A stretch of DNA of 64,000 nt from NCBI RefSeq assembly GCF_007431345.1, contig NZ_CP041730.1, forward strand, positions 1,798,001-1,862,000. Direction: 5' to 3'. Positions 9,013-18,080 of this stretch are shown here, in pieces; positions within the stretch are counted from its first letter, which is position 1; each line of letters opens with the position of its first letter. The notes under the pieces were generated by a model. That model worked only from the letters and a program-made list of their open reading frames with translations. It was not told the origin of the DNA and searched no databases. The DNA is from Chitinimonas arctica. Lineage in GTDB: Bacteria; Pseudomonadota; Gammaproteobacteria; Burkholderiales; Chitinimonadaceae. The translations under genes and the position numbers were made by a program.

Positions 9013-9014
9013 GC

Positions 9015-9905
9015 TTACATGATCGAGCAAGATTTCTTTTCCGGTTCTGGGAAGGCCAGGGGATACAGTGCGCCGTCTATGATGTCTTCCGTGTCCAAAG
9101 GTGAATCCTCGTGAACATCTGCGGCCCGCAATTGCGCCTCCGACATGAATCGCAGCATAAGCCTGCCGATAATTCGCGAATGATTTTGAGTGTCTTTGGG
9201 AGTGTAGGTCTTGTCTTCCAATAAACTCCCCCTTGGATTTTCGAACATATCTTTATTGCACACGCCATCATAATCAAATTGCGCTTGCCACAGCTTCCAG
9301 AATCCTTCCTTGCCAATTTGACGGCCAAAATGGATCAATACTCTATCCAGCTCGGTAATTTTAAGCTGGCTTTCGTATTTTTGCTTGCTTAGGTGGTAAT
9401 AGTCAAAGTGTTTATGCGTGTACATCAGCTCGCCACGTATTTTAATATCCGCCCTTGCTAGTAGTGCTTTAGGCCGCGTAAAAGAAAATAGCAGCACATC
9501 CTTCTGGCAAATAAGTGCCAAGAGTAAGGGGGAGCAAGCATTGTAGGACGCTTCGTCAAACAGGCCCAGCCGCACAAGGACATTGCCTAAGTGCTGGCCG
9601 GGCAATTTCTTCGGCAGTACACTCTTAAGCAACTCCTTAAATAACCCCCTTTGCGTCTTGGACTTGCCGACGCGCCTAGCTTGGTCAAAATAATCCTCAA
9701 ACACCTGCTTCGAACCTTGAAAATATTCGCGCAACACCGCACTCCACCATTTCTCTAGTGCCTGGTCTCTTGCCCGACCTCGTTCCGACTCCTGTAGCGC
9801 AATGCGCCCCAATAAAATATTTTCAGCTTCGTTTGTTTGGTATTTTTGATCGAGCTTAAAAAAATCGAGTGATGCACGATAGCTTGATACAGATACCGAC
9901 GACAT
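9015..9905 (-). CDS. Unknown 296-aa protein ending in a CaaX-type box (CSIM)
   Basis: I do not recognise this protein. The ATG at 9905 has a GGAG 8 bp upstream; the open frame continues to 10004 but overlaps the preceding gene. It is mainly polar and helical, with charged stretches and no signal peptide or membrane segment. The last seven residues are Lys-Lys-Ser-Cys-Ser-Ile-Met, so the protein ends in CSIM, the same tetrapeptide as human prelamin A and a classic farnesylation motif. The gene is AT-rich for this window (23 G/C of 60 at 9361-9420), which suggests transfer. It follows the 593-aa gene by 16 bp, apparently in one operon. A host-directed effector is an inference. Confidence 0.7.
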   Translation of the reverse strand: MSSVSVSSYRASLDFFKLDQKYQTNEAENILLGRIALQESERGRARDQALEKWWSAVLREYFQGSKQVFEDYFDQARRVGKSKTQRGLFKELLKSVLPKKLPGQHLGNVLVRLGLFDEASYNACSPLLLALICQKDVLLFSFTRPKALLARADIKIRGELMYTHKHFDYYHLSKQKYESQLKITELDRVLIHFGRQIGKEGFWKLWQAQFDYDGVCNKDMFENPRGSLLEDKTYTPKDTQNHSRIIGRLMLRFMSEAQLRAADVHEDSPLDTEDIIDGALYPLAFPEPEKKSCSIM

Positions 9906-9921
9906 ATTGCATTCTCCATGA

Positions 9922-11703
9922 TTAAAAGGCAGGAGCGGGAACGCTTTCCAACGTCGGCTTCTGCCATAGTGCCCGGCCACCATTGCCAAGGAGGAAATTT
10001 TCAATTCGGCTTGCCACTTCCTCTTGCTGATTGCCTTCGGCGATAAGTCTTTTCAAGGCACGCACATCTTGTCGTGACATGCCGGCCAACAATAGTGCGC
10101 GCGTGGCGGTCTTTCTGCGCACGCGCAATCCAGCTGCTGACAGGTTTTGACCTGGATTGGCCGCCAGCCGGCTAGTCGCAAACGCTTGTTTGGCGGCTGT
10201 GATTTCTTGCCGTGTCGCGTTGACGTTCTTGACGATCATCTCGGCCCGGCCGCCGCTCAAGTGGTCCATCAGTAGTACGACTGCCATCTGCCCGTTTTTC
10301 GATGATTTTTCATAGGAGGCTTCCAAAACACAGACGGAGTTACCGGAAACCGCCCCGAGCTGCGCCTTATGCTTTTTCAATAGTTTTTCAGTTTCACGCT
10401 TCTGCTTGCGCGCGTCCCAGCTTCGGTAACCCGCGTAACCCAGCCATACCCCGCCTAGCGCGGCGCCACCGGCCGACAGCACGCCCAATCCAATTGGACT
10501 GGCAACGCCGGTTGCCGTCAAGATCACGCCAATGCCGGATATCACCGCACCGACGATCCCATAGGCAATGCGAAATTTGGCGCGTGTTCTGAGCGTCTTT
10601 TGTGACTTTCGTTCTTCTTTGTGGTTCTCATGGACGCACCGAAAAATTCCACCATATATTTCTTGAATATTCGATAGTTCCGCCGCTGGACAATTACTTA
10701 TGGTATTTTCATACTTATCATTATTTTCGTCTTTTTTATCGCATAGCATCGAAAATGAGAGCAGCGCCTGCTTTGACCGAGCGCAATAATCAAAACAATT
10801 CGTTACCCTCTTGCAAAATTCACTAGCCACCTGCCGCGCGTGCTTCGCATCGCGATAGTCAGCCACGCCCTGGCCGATTTGAAATGCGCCACTCACCACG
10901 CCTATCGCCGATGACACCATGCCGGCGGCGTGTGTGGAAACGTGAATGACCGCGCTGCCAGCAGTGGAATCGGCTATGGTTTTAACGATACCCGCCACAC
11001 CGATGCCAATGTTGGCCAGCTGTAAAACGCCATCACGTAAAAATGCGATGGCGTTGGATAAACGGCCGACCTTGAGTTCCTTATGTTCGATTTCGGCGTC
11101 GCGATAGGCGAAGTAGCCCATGGCGCCTTTGGCTTGCTCGCTGGGCCCGGTCTTGGCAATGGGTTCACGATTGGCCACAGGATCCTTTGGCCGGTGCTTG
11201 CCCAATAGCGATTCAGCCGCCGAGGTGGCGATTTCCTCTTCACGGACGGGTATGTCGTGCAGAACGCCAGGCGCAGCTTCACCTTCAATCACTGCGCGCC
11301 GATGGGGGCGTGGAGTTGACGCGGCTTCGAACGCCTTGGCTTGCTCGCGGTGCTTGTCTTTCAGCCCCACGGCACGCTTCAGGTCGCCAAGGTAGACCGC
11401 GGTGTCGTATAGGCTTTCGGCTGCTTCGATCATGCCAAGCAAGCAACTGGCCGCTCCCACTCCGCTTCCGGCTACCTCGACAACGGGCTTCACATAGTCG
11501 GCAATGGCCTTGTGGACCGCAAGCACCCCGCTACAGATCGTGGTAAACGACCAACTGCCAAACAGGCCAGTGTTGAGCGTATGGCGGGCGGTGCTGCTTG
11601 CGGCGGACTTGGCGGATTTTTCCGCTTTCGGTTCTGGTGCGTTGGTTTTAGCCGAGCCGAGTGCTCTGGCCGCCGAGGAAAGTAGAGAGATGAGCAAGGC
11701 CAT
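9922..11703 (-). CDS. Unknown 593-aa protein with hydrophobic Gly/Ala-rich blocks
   Basis: Not recognised. The ATG at 11703 has a strong AAGGAG 7 bp upstream. Three hydrophobic, glycine-rich stretches occur at about residues 51-100, 215-280 and 378-425. The last two are each followed by a similar basic segment (DYRDAKHARQ at 282-291, GYRSWDARKQKR at 425-436), and the first by LGDLKRAVGLKDK, hinting at an internally repeated module. A charged, Cys-containing region (about 295-375) lies between blocks two and three. No classical signal peptide is evident. The pattern recalls membrane-inserting toxins or secreted translocators, but this is only a resemblance. The middle of the gene is AT-rich (19 G/C of 60 at 10681-10740). 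It heads a two-gene operon. Confidence 0.65.
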   Translation of the reverse strand: MALLISLLSSAARALGSAKTNAPEPKAEKSAKSAASSTARHTLNTGLFGSWSFTTICSGVLAVHKAIADYVKPVVEVAGSGVGAASCLLGMIEAAESLYDTAVYLGDLKRAVGLKDKHREQAKAFEAASTPRPHRRAVIEGEAAPGVLHDIPVREEEIATSAAESLLGKHRPKDPVANREPIAKTGPSEQAKGAMGYFAYRDAEIEHKELKVGRLSNAIAFLRDGVLQLANIGIGVAGIVKTIADSTAGSAVIHVSTHAAGMVSSAIGVVSGAFQIGQGVADYRDAKHARQVASEFCKRVTNCFDYCARSKQALLSFSMLCDKKDENNDKYENTISNCPAAELSNIQEIYGGIFRCVHENHKEERKSQKTLRTRAKFRIAYGIVGAVISGIGVILTATGVASPIGLGVLSAGGAALGGVWLGYAGYRSWDARKQKRETEKLLKKHKAQLGAVSGNSVCVLEASYEKSSKNGQMAVVLLMDHLSGGRAEMIVKNVNATRQEITAAKQAFATSRLAANPGQNLSAAGLRVRRKTATRALLLAGMSRQDVRALKRLIAEGNQQEEVASRIENFLLGNGGRALWQKPTLESVPAPAF

Positions 11704-11897
11704 CTATTGGCTCCTTCGGCAAACGAAGCCAAGACAAAATGCTTGGCTTGTTCCGCCGACCCTACGGAACCGGGATGCGCCTTCGCATCCAGAAAATGGG
11801 AGGAATTTTCTGTATTTCGTTCGATTCTTTGCCGTAGGAGATCATGCTTCTTGTCGCAACCACATGCGGGCCGCCAATATCCTCTCCCGCCCCACTC

Positions 11898-14021
11898 TCA
11901 AGGCTTACCCACCACCGGCTCCGTCAGCTTGTCCCGCAACGCCTTGGTATCGACCCGATAATCCGGCGTGGCCAACGGCCCGGTGATGGAGATGGGCACC
12001 TTCACCCCTTTGAGCGCATCCAGCTCGGGTATGCCGCTACCGCCGGTCACCGTCGCATGCAGCAGGTAATCGACCACGCCACGGCCAATATCGACCTTGC
12101 CGCCCCCGTCCAGCTTGAGGAAGGGCGCCCGTATCTGCAGATCGCGGCTTTCGGCTATGCCATCCTTCAGCACGAAGCGGGCGCTGAGATCGGAAAAACG
12201 GGTGCGCCGGCCGGTATCGGCCGGGATGATGCTGCCGGTCAACTTGGCCAGATTGCTGCGCAGGCCACGGAGCACGTCACCCACGTCCAGCCCGGCAATG
12301 GCGCCGCGCGTCAGCATCAGATCCACCCGCCCGGCCACGCCGCTACGCAGCGCGGCGATACTGTTGGCGGGGGCGCTGATATCGATATTCAGATTGCCGC
12401 GGCCGGTCACCCGGTCGATGCCGAAGATATCCGACATCAAGGCGGCCACTTCCATGCCGGACAGCAATTGCGTCAGCTGCACCTTGGGCGATTTGCCCCC
12501 TTCCAGCAATACGCGGCCCTTCAGCTTGCCGCCGTAGATATCCGCCTGCAAGGGCTCCAGCAATAGCTGGCGGCGCGCCGTCTCGACGTGGGTGCTTAGA
12601 TTGAACACCCGGAATCGGCCGATATCCAGCTCGCCCAGCTTGATATCGCCACGGGCAACCAGGCCGTCCAGCCAGGCAAGCGAGAAGTTTTGCGCCGGGT
12701 CCAGCAAAGGCTCCTTCTCGCCGTCCGGCAGATAGGGGGTCAGGTCGAGCTTGGCCAAGTCCAGGCCAAATGCGTAGCGGGGACTGACAAAATCCTCCAG
12801 CGAGACCTGGGCCATCATCGGCGATCCATCCAACTTGCCCCGGCTATGCCAGTCGAATCGCTCGCGCGCCAGATCCAGCGCCGCGTTCCCGGCTAGTTGC
12901 AGCTTGATCGCGCCGCGCGGCAAGGCCTTATGCCGATAGGTGCCGGTCAGCTTGAAGCCATCCAGACCCACCGTGCGCCAGCCCTCGATGCGCAAGGGGC
13001 TTTCCATGTCCAGGACGGCATTCTGGGCCGCGTCCAGCAATTGCAGACGTAAACGCGCCGCGTTGGCGACCAGGCTGCCGGCGGTACCCGCCGCCAGCCC
13101 ATCCACTTTCAGTTGGCCGGCGATTTCGCGCTTGCTGCTCTTGATGGCGAATTCCGCCTCTACCCTGCCGGTCGCCAAACCACCTTCGCCGCCACGAAGC
13201 TGTGGTGTCTTCAGGCTGGCCTGCCAGCGCTGAGCCCCCCTTTGCACAGCGGCACGCGCGGTGGCGCTGGCCAGGCTGACCCGCCACGGCAGCGCTGCGG
13301 CGCTCAAATCGCCGGCCAACTCGAAGCGGCCATCCCGCCACTCGGGGGTTTCTGCCTTGATGGCCAGGCGAAAGTCCTTCAGGCGTGCGCTAAGACCCTG
13401 CCTATCCACCTTCAAGCCACTCTCCACCAACAAGCCGCCACCCCAGTCCGGCGCCGCCAGCTGTCCCTGTATGCGCACCGCCCCCTCGTCGCCCTCCGGG
13501 TCCAGCGCATGCAGATCGATATTGCGGAAGCGAATGGTCTGGTCATTGCCATTGCGCCAATTCATGGCGGCCGACACCAGGTCGATGCGCTCGGGCCGCC
13601 AACTGATGCGGCCCTGCCTGGGCCGCCGGACCAGCAGGTCGTCGCAGTTGAGCCGGCCGTCCGCCAGGCCATAGACATTCATGGCCAGCCCTTCGATGCG
13701 GGCATCCACCACTTCGGCCCGGCCTTGCAACAAGCCGCTCCAGCCAAGCGAGAAGCGGGCACTGTCGAAACGGCTGAATAGTGAACGGCCATCCGGCTCG
13801 CTGATGGTCAGGCCTTCCAGGGTCACGCCGGGACGCGGCAGCAGGGCAAGATGGAAACCTTCGATTTCCACCTTGCGACCCAGCGACTCGCTGGCATCCT
13901 GCGCCAGGCGCTGGCCCAGCGAGGCGAAATTGAACAGCGGCAGGATCACCACCAGGGCCAGCACCAAGGCCAGGCCATATAGGCAATAACGTAAGCGGGG
14001 AGGAATTTGATACAGAGGCAT
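11898..14021 (-). CDS. AsmA family protein
   Basis: A 707-residue protein with an N-terminal membrane anchor (about residues 10-32, YCLYGLALVLALVVILPLFNF) and a long beta-rich periplasmic region typical of the AsmA family. The family signature GRKVEIEGFHLALLPRPGVTLEGLTI follows the anchor, and the C-terminal AsmA domain has the recurrent RSNLAKLTGSIIPADTGRRTRFSDLSA type of sequence. AsmA-like proteins affect outer-membrane lipid balance and are related to bridge-like lipid-transfer proteins. The gene stands alone, divergent from a thioesterase gene with 112 bp between the starts. Confidence 0.9.
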   Translation of the reverse strand: MPLYQIPPRLRYCLYGLALVLALVVILPLFNFASLGQRLAQDASESLGRKVEIEGFHLALLPRPGVTLEGLTISEPDGRSLFSRFDSARFSLGWSGLLQGRAEVVDARIEGLAMNVYGLADGRLNCDDLLVRRPRQGRISWRPERIDLVSAAMNWRNGNDQTIRFRNIDLHALDPEGDEGAVRIQGQLAAPDWGGGLLVESGLKVDRQGLSARLKDFRLAIKAETPEWRDGRFELAGDLSAAALPWRVSLASATARAAVQRGAQRWQASLKTPQLRGGEGGLATGRVEAEFAIKSSKREIAGQLKVDGLAAGTAGSLVANAARLRLQLLDAAQNAVLDMESPLRIEGWRTVGLDGFKLTGTYRHKALPRGAIKLQLAGNAALDLARERFDWHSRGKLDGSPMMAQVSLEDFVSPRYAFGLDLAKLDLTPYLPDGEKEPLLDPAQNFSLAWLDGLVARGDIKLGELDIGRFRVFNLSTHVETARRQLLLEPLQADIYGGKLKGRVLLEGGKSPKVQLTQLLSGMEVAALMSDIFGIDRVTGRGNLNIDISAPANSIAALRSGVAGRVDLMLTRGAIAGLDVGDVLRGLRSNLAKLTGSIIPADTGRRTRFSDLSARFVLKDGIAESRDLQIRAPFLKLDGGGKVDIGRGVVDYLLHATVTGGSGIPELDALKGVKVPISITGPLATPDYRVDTKALRDKLTEPVVGKP

Positions 14022-14133
14022 GGGCGCGATTATTCCAGCCTGTCGACCAAATGTGGAATCTTTGGGACGCCAAGCATGCTACCGACAGGGATCTTTCCCG
14101 TAAGATCACCTCCCCGTTGCCCGGAGCATCCCT

Positions 14134-14562
14134 ATGAGTACCAGCACACCCGCCCATTTGACCGATATCAAGGTTCGCGGCTATCACCTTGATTTATATG
14201 GACACGTGAACAACGCCCGCTACCTGGAGTTCCTCGAAGAGGCGCGCTGGGGCTTTACCGAGGAGTACGGTTCGCTGGCGTATTTCAGCGAAGCCGGCCT
14301 GGCCTTCGTGATCGTCAATATCAATATCGATTATCGCCGTCCGGCGATGATGGGCGAACATCTGAGCATCGCCACCGCCATGAGCAAGATCGGCAGCCGC
14401 AGTGCGGTCATCCACCAAGTCGTGTATCTGAAGGGTACCGACACCAAGGTAGCAGAAGCCGATGTCACCTTTGTGATCTTCGACGCCGGCAAGGGCGGCG
14501 CCATTCCGTTCGAAGGCGAACTGCGCGCGCAGTTCGAACGCCTGCCGCACTGGCCGGCGTAG
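14134..14562 (+). CDS. Hotdog-fold acyl-CoA thioesterase
   Basis: A 142-residue 4-hydroxybenzoyl-CoA/YbgC-type thioesterase. The active-site region YGHVNNARYLEFLEEARW (about residues 24-41) is typical, with the aspartate of the HLDLYGHV segment preceding it. The start ATG follows a GGAG at 14123. The physiological acyl thioester cannot be told from sequence. The gene is divergent from the AsmA-like gene and convergent with the chemoreceptor gene. Confidence 0.88.
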   Translation: MSTSTPAHLTDIKVRGYHLDLYGHVNNARYLEFLEEARWGFTEEYGSLAYFSEAGLAFVIVNINIDYRRPAMMGEHLSIATAMSKIGSRSAVIHQVVYLKGTDTKVAEADVTFVIFDAGKGGAIPFEGELRAQFERLPHWPA

Positions 14563-14579
14563 CGGATACCACGCTCACG

Positions 14580-16193
14580 CTATACACGGTAGCGCGACAC
14601 CGTAACCTGCATCTGGGTGGCCAGCTGCTGCAACTGGTTGGCCGCCTCCGCCGTATCGCCGGCCGCACCGCTGGTCTGTTCCGACATATGCGCGATCCGC
14701 TCGACCTGCTGGGCGATATTGGTACTGGCCGCGCTCTGCTCGCGAATGGCGTGGCTGATATCTTCCACCATCTCCAACACCTGGCTGGAACCGGCGCGTA
14801 TCTGCTGGATGGCTCCACCGGCCTGGTTCGCCTTCTGCACCCCGGAGTCCACCCGGCTCACCACCTCTCGCATACGTGCGACGGCAGCATCCGCACCCTG
14901 CTGGATGGTCGCGATCAAGGTGCCGATTTCCTGGGTGGACACCGAGGTACGTTCGGCCAGCTTGCGCACTTCATCGGCCACCACCGCGAACCCTCGCCCC
15001 TGCTCACCGGCACGGGCCGCTTCGATTGCGGCGTTCAAGGCCAGTAGATTGGTCTGATCGGCAACATCCTTGATCACGCTGACCACCGCACCGATACTGG
15101 CGCTCTCGCGCGCCAGCAGATCGATCTGGGCGGAAGCCTCGGCCACCCGCTCGGCGATGCCGTTGATCTCGCCCACGGTCGCCTTGATCACCACCTCGCC
15201 GTCGGTCGCGATATCGCCCGAATGCCGCGAAACCGTCGTCGCCTCGCCAGCCCGGTCGGCAACGTGGTTGATGCTGACCGTCACCTGCTCGACCGTCGCG
15301 GCCATATTGGCTGCCGACTCGCTGCCCGAAGCGGAATTCTGCGACATCTGCTGCGCGGCCTTGGCCATTTCGTGGGCCTGGGCGGCCACCCCGTCCACGC
15401 CAGCGGCGATATCGCGGAAACTGCTCTGCAGGGTATCGAGCAGGCGATTGAAGGCCAATACGGTCTTGCCGACTTCGTCGTGGCTGCTGATGGGTACCCG
15501 CTGGGTAAAATCCAGATCGCTGCCTATCCGCTCCACCGTCTGCTTCATGATCGCCAGGGGCTTGGTAATCGCCCGGTAGATCAACCAGCCAAATACGCTG
15601 AGCAGCGTGATACCGATGACATTGACGACCATAAAGGTGGTCAAGGCCTGCCGGTAGACCCGCTCGGCATCGGCCGCGCTGCCTTCCTGGCGCTTGAGGT
15701 TGTAGGACGAGGTCTTCTGGATGGCGGCCTGCACCACCTGTTCGGCCGGCAATACCTTGCCATACAGCGCCGCCACCGCCTGATCGTTCTTGCCCTGGTT
15801 CGAACTGTCCAAGGCCTCCTTATACCCTGCCGAATAGCTATCGAAAGCAATTTTCAGGGCGGCATAATTGGCTTTGTCGGTATCGTCCGTCACCAGGTTG
15901 GCATAGCCATCCACCGCCTTCCTGGCATTGCTAACCGCCTCATCCACCTTCTGGTTGAAGGCCTTCTTCAGATCGACGTCCTGCTCCATGATGTGCGCAA
16001 GCAGCATGGCGCGCTGCTCCCGGTAGGCAATGGCGATATCGCTGGTAGCCTGCACGCTGGGCATACTGATTTCGGTAAGGGATTTGACCTGGTCGTTGAG
16101 GGCACGGAAGGCGCTGATGCCGATAATGCCTACGATCAGCTGCGCAACCAGGGCCAGCACCAACATCAGCACAAGACGCTTGCCTATGGACAT
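14580..16193 (-). CDS. Methyl-accepting chemotaxis protein
   Basis: A 537-residue chemoreceptor. The first membrane helix is at about residues 8-28, followed by a four-helix-bundle ligand domain, a second membrane helix at about 187-210, a HAMP domain (about 211-265) and a cytoplasmic signalling coiled coil. The conserved hairpin tip EQGRGFAVVADEVRKLAERT is present and intact. The C-terminus has no NWETF-type receptor-tethering pentapeptide. The ligand is unknown. It is monocistronic, in a convergent arrangement with the thioesterase gene. Confidence 0.95.
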   Translation of the reverse strand: MSIGKRLVLMLVLALVAQLIVGIIGISAFRALNDQVKSLTEISMPSVQATSDIAIAYREQRAMLLAHIMEQDVDLKKAFNQKVDEAVSNARKAVDGYANLVTDDTDKANYAALKIAFDSYSAGYKEALDSSNQGKNDQAVAALYGKVLPAEQVVQAAIQKTSSYNLKRQEGSAADAERVYRQALTTFMVVNVIGITLLSVFGWLIYRAITKPLAIMKQTVERIGSDLDFTQRVPISSHDEVGKTVLAFNRLLDTLQSSFRDIAAGVDGVAAQAHEMAKAAQQMSQNSASGSESAANMAATVEQVTVSINHVADRAGEATTVSRHSGDIATDGEVVIKATVGEINGIAERVAEASAQIDLLARESASIGAVVSVIKDVADQTNLLALNAAIEAARAGEQGRGFAVVADEVRKLAERTSVSTQEIGTLIATIQQGADAAVARMREVVSRVDSGVQKANQAGGAIQQIRAGSSQVLEMVEDISHAIREQSAASTNIAQQVERIAHMSEQTSGAAGDTAEAANQLQQLATQMQVTVSRYRV

Positions 16194-16293
16194 GTCGGAT
16201 TCCTCTCCAAGTGGACGTCGTACCGCGGCGAGGCGGCCGGTCCGTCACACTATAGATGCCGCAATCGCGGCATGCCGACTGGCGATGCGCAGG

Positions 16294-17367
16294 CTAGCGA
16301 ATCACGCCGCCACCCAAGCAAACCGCCCCGTCGTACAGCACCGCCGACTGCCCCGGCGTCAACGCCCATTGTGGATCGTCGAAGCGCAGCTCGGCCACGC
16401 CGTCGCGCACCTCCAGCAATTCACAAGCGGCATCGGTCTGGCGATAACGGGTCTTGGCCGTATAGCGCCCTGCCCGGGGCGCCTGGTCGGCCACCCAGCT
16501 GAGCTGGTCGGCGCTGAGCGAGGATTTCAGCAACAGCGGGTGATCGTGGCCTTGCACCACGATCAACTCGTTATTGGCCATATCCTTGCCGGCCACATAC
16601 CAGGGCTCGCCCGGCCCGCCGATATTGAGCCCCTGCCGCTGCCCCAGGGTGTGATACATCAGGCCGGCATGTTCACCCACCCGCTTACCTTCCGGCGTGC
16701 GCATGGCGCCGGGTGTCTTGGGCAGATAGCGGTTGAGGAATTCGCGGAAGGGACGCTCGCCGATAAAGCAGATCCCGGTCGAATCCTTTTTGGCGTGGTT
16801 GGGCAGCTTGATTTCGGCGGCAATGCGGCGCACCTCGGTCTTGCGTACCGCAGCCAGGGGGAATACCGCACGCGACACCTGGTACTGGCTCAGGCGATAG
16901 AGGAAATAGCTCTGGTCCTTGGTTTCGTCGGCGCCGCGCAGCAAGCGCGTCAGGCCGTCCGGTCCGACATCGGTACCCGCGTAGTGACCGGTGGCGATCT
17001 TGTCGGCGCCCAAGCTGATGGCGTAGTCGAGAAAGGCTTTGAACTTGATCTCGGCATTGCACAGCACATCGGGATTCGGCGTGCGGCCAGCCTGGTATTC
17101 CGCCAGGAAATAGGCAAAGACCCTATCCTTGTATTCCTTGGCGAAGTTCACCAGTTCGATATCGATGCCCAGCAGATCGGCCACGGCGATGGCATCGCGC
17201 GCGTCTTCCTTGATCGAGCAGAAGGCATCGTCGTTGTCGTCCTCCCAGTTCTGCATAAACACGCCGACCACGTCGTGACCCTGCTCGCGCAGCAACCAGG
17301 CGGTAACCGAGGAATCGACGCCGCCGGACAAGCCGACAACGATGCGGGAAGTGGAGGACTCAGTCAT
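16294..17367 (-). CDS. mnmA: tRNA-specific 2-thiouridylase MnmA
   Basis: Catalyses 2-thiolation of the wobble uridine in tRNA-Lys, -Glu and -Gln, receiving sulphur from a relay. The PP-loop SGGVDSS is at residues 14-20, the first catalytic cysteine is C103 (NPDVLCN), and the second lies in STGICFIGERPF near residue 200. The ATG at 17367 is chosen over an upstream in-frame TTG; it gives 357 residues. The start overlaps the stop of the Nudix gene by 8 bp, so translation is probably coupled, as in other Nudix-mnmA pairs. Confidence 0.97.
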   Translation of the reverse strand: MTESSTSRIVVGLSGGVDSSVTAWLLREQGHDVVGVFMQNWEDDNDDAFCSIKEDARDAIAVADLLGIDIELVNFAKEYKDRVFAYFLAEYQAGRTPNPDVLCNAEIKFKAFLDYAISLGADKIATGHYAGTDVGPDGLTRLLRGADETKDQSYFLYRLSQYQVSRAVFPLAAVRKTEVRRIAAEIKLPNHAKKDSTGICFIGERPFREFLNRYLPKTPGAMRTPEGKRVGEHAGLMYHTLGQRQGLNIGGPGEPWYVAGKDMANNELIVVQGHDHPLLLKSSLSADQLSWVADQAPRAGRYTAKTRYRQTDAACELLEVRDGVAELRFDDPQWALTPGQSAVLYDGAVCLGGGVIR

Positions 17368-17881
17368 GGTGGGCAATCAGCTCAAGCGGGAAACGGCGGC
17401 CGGCGCGAAAGTCGTCGATGCATTGCAGTACCAGTGGGCTGCGATGCCGCTCGCGGCACGCCAGGATCTGCGCATAGTCCAGCCAGACCGCCCGCACGAT
17501 GCCCTCGTCCAGCGCCGCCTCGACTTCGCCCACCCGCCGTTCGGCCAGGCATGTACGATTGACCACGTCGCAAACACGCTCTGGCGCCGTACCGGGCGAC
17601 AACTGTGCGGCATAGGCGAAGCGCAGATAAGTCGTCTCGCCGCCAGGCAGCGGCGACCACTGGTAGATACCCACCAAGGCCGTGGGCACCACATCGAATC
17701 CGGTCTCTTCCCGCGCTTCACGCACGCAGGCGGCCAGCAAGGACTCGCCATGGTCCATATGGCCAGCCGGCTGATTGAAGCGCCGCCCTTCGGCGGTTTC
17801 TTCCTCTACCAGCAGAAAGCGGCCGGCGTGCTCGACGACAGCGGCCACCGTGGCATGGGGTTTCCAGATAGAAGCGGACAC
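17360..17881 (-). CDS. Nudix hydrolase, NudJ-like
   Basis: A 173-residue Nudix protein. The Nudix box at residues 40-62 contains the REAREETGF core, with the metal-binding glutamates in place, and the N-terminus (WKPHATVAAVV) resembles NudJ, a phosphatase acting on nucleoside di/triphosphates and HMP-PP. The start is a GTG at 17881, without a strong ribosome-binding site. It precedes and overlaps mnmA, the arrangement seen with nudJ in enterobacteria. Exact substrate is inferred from family and context only. Confidence 0.88.
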   Translation of the reverse strand: MSASIWKPHATVAAVVEHAGRFLLVEEETAEGRRFNQPAGHMDHGESLLAACVREAREETGFDVVPTALVGIYQWSPLPGGETTYLRFAYAAQLSPGTAPERVCDVVNRTCLAERRVGEVEAALDEGIVRAVWLDYAQILACRERHRSPLVLQCIDDFRAGRRFPLELIAHHD

Positions 17882-17980
17882 GGGATAGACAATCAGGCGG
17901 AAAAGCCTGCCATTTTAGGCTTTTACCGAAGTTAAGGCTACGCGCTGCCGCCTAGAGGAGCGCTAACGAGCGTCGGGTGC

Positions 17981-18080
17981 GTGGTTGTTAGCGCTTCAGC
18001 GCTTACAACCACGGCCTCCCCCTTGCGGGGACGAGGCTCCCTCGCGGCGGCGAGGGCGGGGCCGCCCGGGTAAGGGGGAG
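17981..18080. repeat. Structured inverted-repeat element (REP-like)
   Basis: Three nested or tandem dyads are visible. GTGGTTGTTAGCGC (17981-17994) pairs with GCGCTTACAACCAC (17999-18012) with one mismatch and a 4-nt loop. CTCCCCCTT (18016-18024) pairs with AAGGGGGAG (18072-18080). Inside it, CCCTCGC pairs with GCGAGGG. A degraded second copy of the GGCCTCCcCCTTGCGGGG motif appears near 18174-18193. This looks like a dispersed palindromic element rather than a coding sequence; copy number elsewhere is unknown. Confidence 0.55.

Larger units (their letters stand above)
8544..9014. other. Intergenic region upstream of hutH, no supported gene
   Basis: This 471-bp stretch holds the hut promoter on its left and an inverted repeat on its right. 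Small open frames exist on both strands (for example a plus-strand frame 8696-8890 and overlapping minus-strand frames up to 8978), but none has a convincing ribosome-binding site or recognisable product. The section 8700-8950 could be a decayed gene remnant next to the AT-rich locus at 9.0-11.7 kb; I cannot identify it. Confidence 0.5.

Noticed and set aside
10602..10826. 74-codon plus-strand frame in the AT-rich locus
   Set aside because: It is antisense to the 593-aa gene and starts without a ribosome-binding site.
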